From NCBI GenBank assembly GCA_030609345.1, contig JAUWCK010000028.1, forward strand, positions 1 through 9,411: DNA of 9,411 nt, written 5' to 3'. Positions 6,139 to 9,411 of this stretch are shown here, one piece after another (within the stretch, counting starts at the first letter, position 1; every line of letters starts with the position of its first letter). The notes below the pieces were generated by a model that was not told the origin of the DNA, searched no databases, and saw only the letters and a list, made by a program, of their open reading frames with translations. Source of the stretch: Methanosarcinales archaeon. GTDB taxonomy: Archaea; Halobacteriota; Methanosarcinia; Methanosarcinales; Methanogasteraceae. Made by a program: the position numbers and the translations under genes.

Positions 6139-7311
6139 TCATCTCTTCAGATACCCCGAAATATCCCTTATCCCAATCTTCTTCCCGGACATCAGAATTG
6201 CGTTCCTGAATATCCTTGCTGAGAGTCTGATCACCAAGATGACCGAGATTGTGAGTATCAGGAGACTTGCTGCGATCTCGTAGACTGGAATCCCTGTTAG
6301 TGTGATTCGCATCAGTGTTGTCGTGGGTGCTGTGTAGGGCATGTATGTCAGAACCCTTGCGATGACTGAATCCGGTGCAGCGATAATTACACCGAGCAGC
6401 ATTATTGGCAGAATCCCCAGCATCGTGAATACCATCGCGCCCTGCTGCGCGTCTTTCATGGTGCTTGCTGGCGCCGCAACACATGCCATAGATCCTGCGA
6501 AGAGGAGATAACCCAGGATAAAATAAGGGATTGCAAGAATCATTATTTGGGATATCTGAATCTCCTGAAATATTCCTGATAACGATGTTAACGATATCAA
6601 AAGCGTCCCCGAACATATCCAGACGCAAATTTGCAGGAGTCCGGCAGAGCCAAAACCAATAAGCTTCCCGGTGAGAAGTTCTTCAGGAGAAAGTGAGTAA
6701 ATCAGGATCTCGACCGTCTTATTCTCCTTTTCCGCAACGATTCCCTGCATCAGATACCCCGAAGTTGTCATTATCGAGATCATCATCAGAATTGCGATCG
6801 CATAAGGTATTAAAAACTGAACCTCCTGCTTTTCTTCGACCTCTCCCTTCTCGTTTAAAGTGATCCGCTCCACATATACCGGGCATCTAATCCGGTCACC
6901 AAGTGTTTCGTCTGCCCCCGAGTCGCGCAGAAGGTTGTCGATCAAGAACGCCTCTATCAAACCAGTCGGGGCTGAACTGAAGAATCCACCTGTTGAGTAT
7001 AGAAAGACTCTTCCGGTTTCAAGATAATCCGGTGGGAGTGTGAAGAATGAGTTTATCTCGTCAGTCAGGAGCGCATTCTCCGCATCCTCGATATCTTCAA
7101 ACCTGGTGAAGATTCCATCCGGTTGCAGGATCCCGGTCTCGTCCACAAAACCGATGTTTCGCGGGGATTCGTTGGCTATCTGCATGACGTAGCCCGATGT
7201 GAACATCACCGGCAGGAGGATTACGAACGGCAGGATCAAAGTCAGGGTGAAACCCTTCGTCTTAACAGTCGCCAGAAACTCGTGCTTTGCAACGACGAGT
7301 GTTTTACGCAT
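6139..7311 (-). CDS. ABC-2 type transporter permease (NatB-like)
   Basis: The membrane subunit of an ABC exporter, 390 residues. The N-terminal Lys-His-Glu-Phe motif leads into the first span (~21-45). A large external domain (~46-167) follows, then about five or six spans to residue ~365 and a basic C-terminal tail. The loop Glu-Lys-Glu-Asn-Lys-Thr-Val-Glu-Ile-Leu after the second span is the conserved coupling region of ABC-2/NatB-type permeases. Substrate unknown; relatives export sodium, drugs or peptides. The gene overlaps the ATPase stop. Two ATGs are adjacent: the second (7311) lies six bases from GAGGTGG (7318-7324) and the first (7314) only three, so the second is preferred. Confidence 0.9.
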   Translation of the reverse strand: MRKTLVVAKHEFLATVKTKGFTLTLILPFVILLPVMFTSGYVMQIANESPRNIGFVDETGILQPDGIFTRFEDIEDAENALLTDEINSFFTLPPDYLETGRVFLYSTGGFFSSAPTGLIEAFLIDNLLRDSGADETLGDRIRCPVYVERITLNEKGEVEEKQEVQFLIPYAIAILMMISIMTTSGYLMQGIVAEKENKTVEILIYSLSPEELLTGKLIGFGSAGLLQICVWICSGTLLISLTSLSGIFQEIQISQIMILAIPYFILGYLLFAGSMACVAAPASTMKDAQQGAMVFTMLGILPIMLLGVIIAAPDSVIARVLTYMPYTAPTTTLMRITLTGIPVYEIAASLLILTISVILVIRLSARIFRNAILMSGKKIGIRDISGYLKR

Positions 7312-8212
7312 CATTGACCACCTCGATGAAGATCTCGTTTAACGACGGCGATTTCATCTCAAATCTTCTCAGTTTTACGGATTCCATCAGATCCCTGAGA
7401 ACATCCTGTGGGTCAGTTCCCATTTCCAGACCCAGTTCAGCGTATCTTCCATAATCTTCTATCCCTGCTACGCCGTCGATCGGTTTCAGGTCTCCCTCGT
7501 ATTCCACAACCATGACAGGGGATTCCCTGTAATCGGCTTTTATCTGATCGAGTGTGCCGTAGAGCACTTTCTTGCCATGGTTGATCATCAGGATCCGGTC
7601 GCACATCCGCTCTGCATGGTCCATCTGGTGCGTGCTCAGTATGATCGTCTTCCCATCACGCTTCAAATCGAGCATGATATCCTTCACAATCTTCGTATTG
7701 ACCGGATCGAGTCCGGAGAATGGCTCATCCAGAATCAGGATGTCCGGGTCATGAATGAACGCTGCAACGAGCTGGACTTTCTGTTGCATCCCCTTGCTCA
7801 GGTCCCCCACCCGCCTCTTTTTGTGATCGATTAGTCCGACCTTCTCCAGCCAGAAATCGATCCGGTCATCGGGTTTTTTGACATTTTTGAGGTTTGCAAA
7901 GTACTTCAAGCATTCAAAAATCGTTATTTTCTGGTAAAGCCCCCTCTCCTCCGGAAGATAACCAATTCTCGCCTTGAAAGCCTCATCAAACACTTTTCCA
8001 AACATTTTCACAGACCCATGATCGGATTTGATGATGTCAAGGATTATCCGTATCATCGTGGTCTTTCCCGCTCCGTTCGGTCCGAGTAATCCAAATATCT
8101 CCCCGCTTTCGATATAAAAACTGAGATCATCAAGAATTGTCTTCGTGCCGAAGCTCTTTGTCAAGTGCGTCACGTCCAGAACCTGTCCAACTATTTCATC
8201 CGTTTTGTCCAT
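7304..8212 (-). CDS. ABC transporter ATP-binding protein (NatA-like)
   Basis: The 302-residue ATPase partner of the downstream permease. Walker A is Gly-Pro-Asn-Gly-Ala-Gly-Lys-Thr-Thr (44-52). The Q-loop region holds Gly-Tyr-Leu-Pro-Glu-Glu-Arg-Gly-Leu (84-92). The signature is Leu-Ser-Lys-Gly-Met-Gln-Gln-Lys (138-145), Walker B is Ile-Leu-Ile-Leu-Asp-Glu-Pro (158-164), and the switch histidine is H195. The C-terminal ~80 residues match the accessory domain (DUF4162) found on this exporter class. All motifs are intact. The start ATG directly follows the TAG of a 24-codon ORF, so translation may be coupled to it; GGGTG lies five bases before the ATG. Transcription is likely from the TATA box near 8338. 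Confidence 0.93.
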   Translation of the reverse strand: MDKTDEIVGQVLDVTHLTKSFGTKTILDDLSFYIESGEIFGLLGPNGAGKTTMIRIILDIIKSDHGSVKMFGKVFDEAFKARIGYLPEERGLYQKITIFECLKYFANLKNVKKPDDRIDFWLEKVGLIDHKKRRVGDLSKGMQQKVQLVAAFIHDPDILILDEPFSGLDPVNTKIVKDIMLDLKRDGKTIILSTHQMDHAERMCDRILMINHGKKVLYGTLDQIKADYRESPVMVVEYEGDLKPIDGVAGIEDYGRYAELGLEMGTDPQDVLRDLMESVKLRRFEMKSPSLNEIFIEVVNDA

Positions 8213-8287
8213 CTACGCACCCGCGATTACATCCGCTGCTATTTGCCAGATCGTAAACATTCTCTTGTTGTTTGTGTTATCAGGCAT
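8213..8287 (-). CDS. 24-codon small ORF abutting the ABC ATPase start
   Basis: ATG at 8287 is preceded by AGGAG (8297-8301) with nine bases between, the best ribosome site in this operon. The ORF begins Met-Pro-Asp-Asn-Thr-Asn-Asn-Lys-Arg and turns into a short hydrophobic segment (Ile-Trp-Gln-Ile-Ala-Ala-Asp-Val-Ile-Ala-Gly-Ala). It ends with TAG immediately followed by the ATPase ATG (TAGATG). It would be the first translated frame of the message, about 24 bases from the expected transcript start. It could be a leader peptide that tunes exporter translation, a small membrane-associated peptide, or the stub of a longer lost gene. No homology is recognised. Confidence 0.5.
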   Translation of the reverse strand: MPDNTNNKRMFTIWQIAADVIAGA

Positions 8288-8309
8288 TTTGTAATGCTCC
8301 TATGTCGTT

Positions 8310-8329
8310 ATGTAAAGTATTAGTTACAT
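8310..8329 (-). promoter_or_regulatory. Candidate operator dyad over the ABC operon transcription start
   Basis: ATGTAA (8310-8315) and TTACAT (8324-8329) form a perfect 6-bp dyad with an 8-base spacer. It lies just downstream of the TATA box and covers the predicted initiation site (~8311-8313), where a bound repressor would block initiation. The XRE regulator encoded further down is a possible ligand, but no second copy of the dyad was noticed at its own promoter. Confidence 0.45.
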
Positions 8330-8332
8330 TTA

Positions 8333-8342
8333 GTATATAAAG
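8333..8342 (-). promoter_or_regulatory. TATA box of the ABC exporter operon
   Basis: On the minus strand this is CTTTATATAC, a near-consensus archaeal TATA element, with purine-rich GAAAG immediately upstream that suits a BRE. Expected start is about 25 bases downstream, giving a leader of roughly 24 bases to the small ORF with its own Shine-Dalgarno. This is the best-formed promoter in the window. Confidence 0.7.
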
Positions 8343-8447
8343 CTTTCTACCAACCGCCGGGTGACGATTCCACTTCAGACCACAGCATACAAAAAACAGC
8401 CTTTTCATACGACATGTCGGAAACTACCTTGATCTCAAATCACAACT

Positions 8448-8858
8448 ATGGACGAACGAGATCTGATATATATTCTGACTGTGGATAACGGCTTGCTTCT
8501 GGCGGTTTCTCATCGTTTCTCGAGTGACCGCGGAAAATTACTTGAGAATGCGGTATTCCTCGACCTCAGACAAGAGGGTTGCGAAATATACCGCCTGATG
8601 GACAAAAAAGAGGTTGATTTCCTGATCTGGAAAGGAACCGCGCCCCACGCGCTGGTCAATGTATGTTCAGACGTTTCAGATGCCGACACAAAGGCGCGGG
8701 AGGTCGATGGACTGCGGCTTGCCATGCGCAGGTTCGATCTGGACCGCGGGCTGGTGGTCACGCTGAACCAGAGCGAAACCATGCCTGTTCCGGAAGGGGT
8801 GATCGAATTTCTGCCGTATCGGAGATGGGCTCTTGAGGCTGAGAGATGGTGGGGGTAG
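8448..8858 (+). pseudogene. Truncated AAA ATPase: DUF4143 C-terminal domain only
   Basis: The 136 readable residues match the C-terminal DUF4143 domain of the COG1373-type AAA ATPases of archaea and bacteria. They contain a Tyr-Ile-Leu-Thr-Val-Asp-Asn-Gly-Leu strand, Asp-Arg-Gly-Lys-Leu-Leu-Glu-Asn-Ala-Val-Phe, and a nuclease-like Lys-Glu-Val-Asp-Phe-Leu-Ile-Trp, with a final Leu-Pro-Tyr. Full-length proteins have about 400-450 residues with a P-loop at the N-terminus, and no P-loop exists here. A different frame just upstream (8402-8416) reads Phe-Ser-Tyr-Asp-Met, the kind of sequence that normally precedes this domain, so a frameshift near 8430 plus 5' loss is likely. The ATG at 8448 is simply the first in frame and lacks a ribosome site. 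It lies divergent from the exporter promoter. Confidence 0.75.
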
Positions 8859-9018
8859 TTGAACTCGAAGACCAGCATCACCCGATGAGACACATCCTCC
8901 TCACGAGATCGCTCCCGATCTTAAGCCCGTTCGACCCCCGCATCATCATCCCCACGCCCACGCATGGTCAGATTCACATATATGCAAAAGTACAAACGAT
9001 ATCTTGACTGCTCCCGAA

Positions 9019-9273
9019 TTATTTATACGCCTTATCGTGGTGTTCGAAATCCAAAAGCACTATTCTGTTATTTTTCTTGTCGATTTTATAAATAAGTACG
9101 GAAGACCCAATGTGAACCCGCCATTTACCTTTTAAAACGTTTCGAAGAGGTTTACCAACTTCAGGAGTCTCTGCAAGGATTTTAAGTCTTTTTTTCAGAT
9201 GTGCATAGCGAACCTTATCTTTCCTGTATAACTTTTTAAATTCCTTTTGAACTCTTCAGGTGTGCGATGACAT
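9019..9273 (-). pseudogene. RelE/ParE-family toxin with disrupted N-terminus
   Basis: The frame from 9255 down to TAA at 9019-9021 encodes a well-preserved RelE-type core: Lys-Leu-Tyr-Arg-Lys-Asp-Lys, Leu-Lys-Lys-Arg-Leu-Lys, Gly-Lys-Pro-Leu-Arg-Asn-Val-Leu-Lys-Gly-Lys-Trp-Arg-Val-His-Ile-Gly, Leu-Ile-Tyr-Lys-Ile-Asp, ending Phe-Glu-His-His-Asp-Lys-Ala-Tyr-Lys. These toxins cleave mRNA at the ribosome or act on gyrase. The frame has a TGA at 9256-9258 and no start below it. The natural N-terminal residues (Thr-Pro-Glu-Glu-Phe-Lys-Arg-Asn-Leu-Lys) sit in a neighbouring frame and would join if one base were added to the five-base T-run at 9233-9237. No antitoxin is seen within the 138 bases upstream. 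Probably inactive, or a sequencing error. Confidence 0.7.
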
Positions 9274-9411
9274 TGTGATTTCCCGAAATGATTTCGCCCT
9301 ATGAAGATGCTCCCCCATGCCAGATGGTGGGCGAAGCCATGAGTTAAAAATCCAAGTATTTTCCACACAAATAGTCCATATCTATCGGATATTCGCACCG
9401 TTCGTGAGATT

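Noticed and set aside
5981..6628. 215-codon minus-strand frame overlapping the permease end
   Set aside because: The permease frame has clear membrane spans here; this one is His/Asp/Ser-rich low-information sequence.
8880..8950. Minus-strand mini-ORF ending near 8878 preceded by three ATGs and a CATATATG stretch near 8978
   Set aside because: Only about 22 codons, no ribosome site, no recognisable family; the stretch 8859-9018 is best treated as non-coding.
9195..9398. 67-codon minus-strand frame at the right edge
   Set aside because: Only its Thr-Pro-Glu-Glu-Phe-Lys-Arg-Asn-Leu-Lys part makes sense, as the out-of-frame N-terminus of the RelE toxin; the rest looks random.

Overview
The window looks archaeal, most plausibly from a methanogen-related euryarchaeon (Methanomicrobia/ANME-like). 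The reasons are A/T-rich TATA-type promoter elements about 25 bases ahead of predicted starts, a HAD protein resembling the methanogen 'EhaR' family, a zinc-ribbon protein of a kind frequent in methanogens, an XRE regulator translationally coupled to a DUF2178-type membrane protein, and a Yip1-family protein. The lineage is inferred from protein character only; there is no rRNA or other marker gene here. I see no tRNA, rRNA, CRISPR array, transposase or intact mobile element.

Left part, plus strand (1-4150). The window opens inside a gene whose visible 205 residues resemble the C-terminal third of the next gene, so the two are tandem paralogs. The second is a 649-residue predicted membrane protein: signal peptide, Asp/Pro-rich linker, extracytoplasmic domain, one membrane span, HEAT-type repeats, Ala/Glu linker, and the shared C-terminal domain. 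It overlaps the first by ATGA. A small DUF1599 protein (all-alpha NTP-pyrophosphatase-like) follows 22 bases later, so the three are probably one transcript. A gap of about 310 bases holds an imperfect inverted repeat of the 'CGCAGAG' type, a second hairpin and a short coding-like remnant. A HAD-superfamily hydrolase follows.

Middle (4151-4640). Behind the HAD gene are a weak terminator-like hairpin and two closely spaced TATA-like boxes facing about 180 bases with no convincing protein. This is a candidate small RNA running toward a convergent zinc-ribbon gene.

Right part, minus strand (8343 down to 4431). A clear promoter, with an ATGTAA-N8-TTACAT dyad lying over the expected transcription start, precedes a 24-codon ORF. 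That ORF has a good Shine-Dalgarno and its stop codon abuts the ATG of an ABC exporter ATPase, which overlaps its ABC-2 permease gene. Downstream, behind a second possible promoter, come the DUF2178-like membrane protein, the XRE regulator (ATGA overlap), the Yip1-family protein and the zinc ribbon. This looks like a regulated membrane or export module.

Far right (8448-9411). Two decayed genes: a 5'-truncated AAA ATPase keeping only its DUF4143 C-terminal domain (plus strand), and a RelE/ParE-type toxin (minus strand) with a disrupted N-terminus and no recognisable antitoxin. This edge looks like a graveyard of accessory genes.
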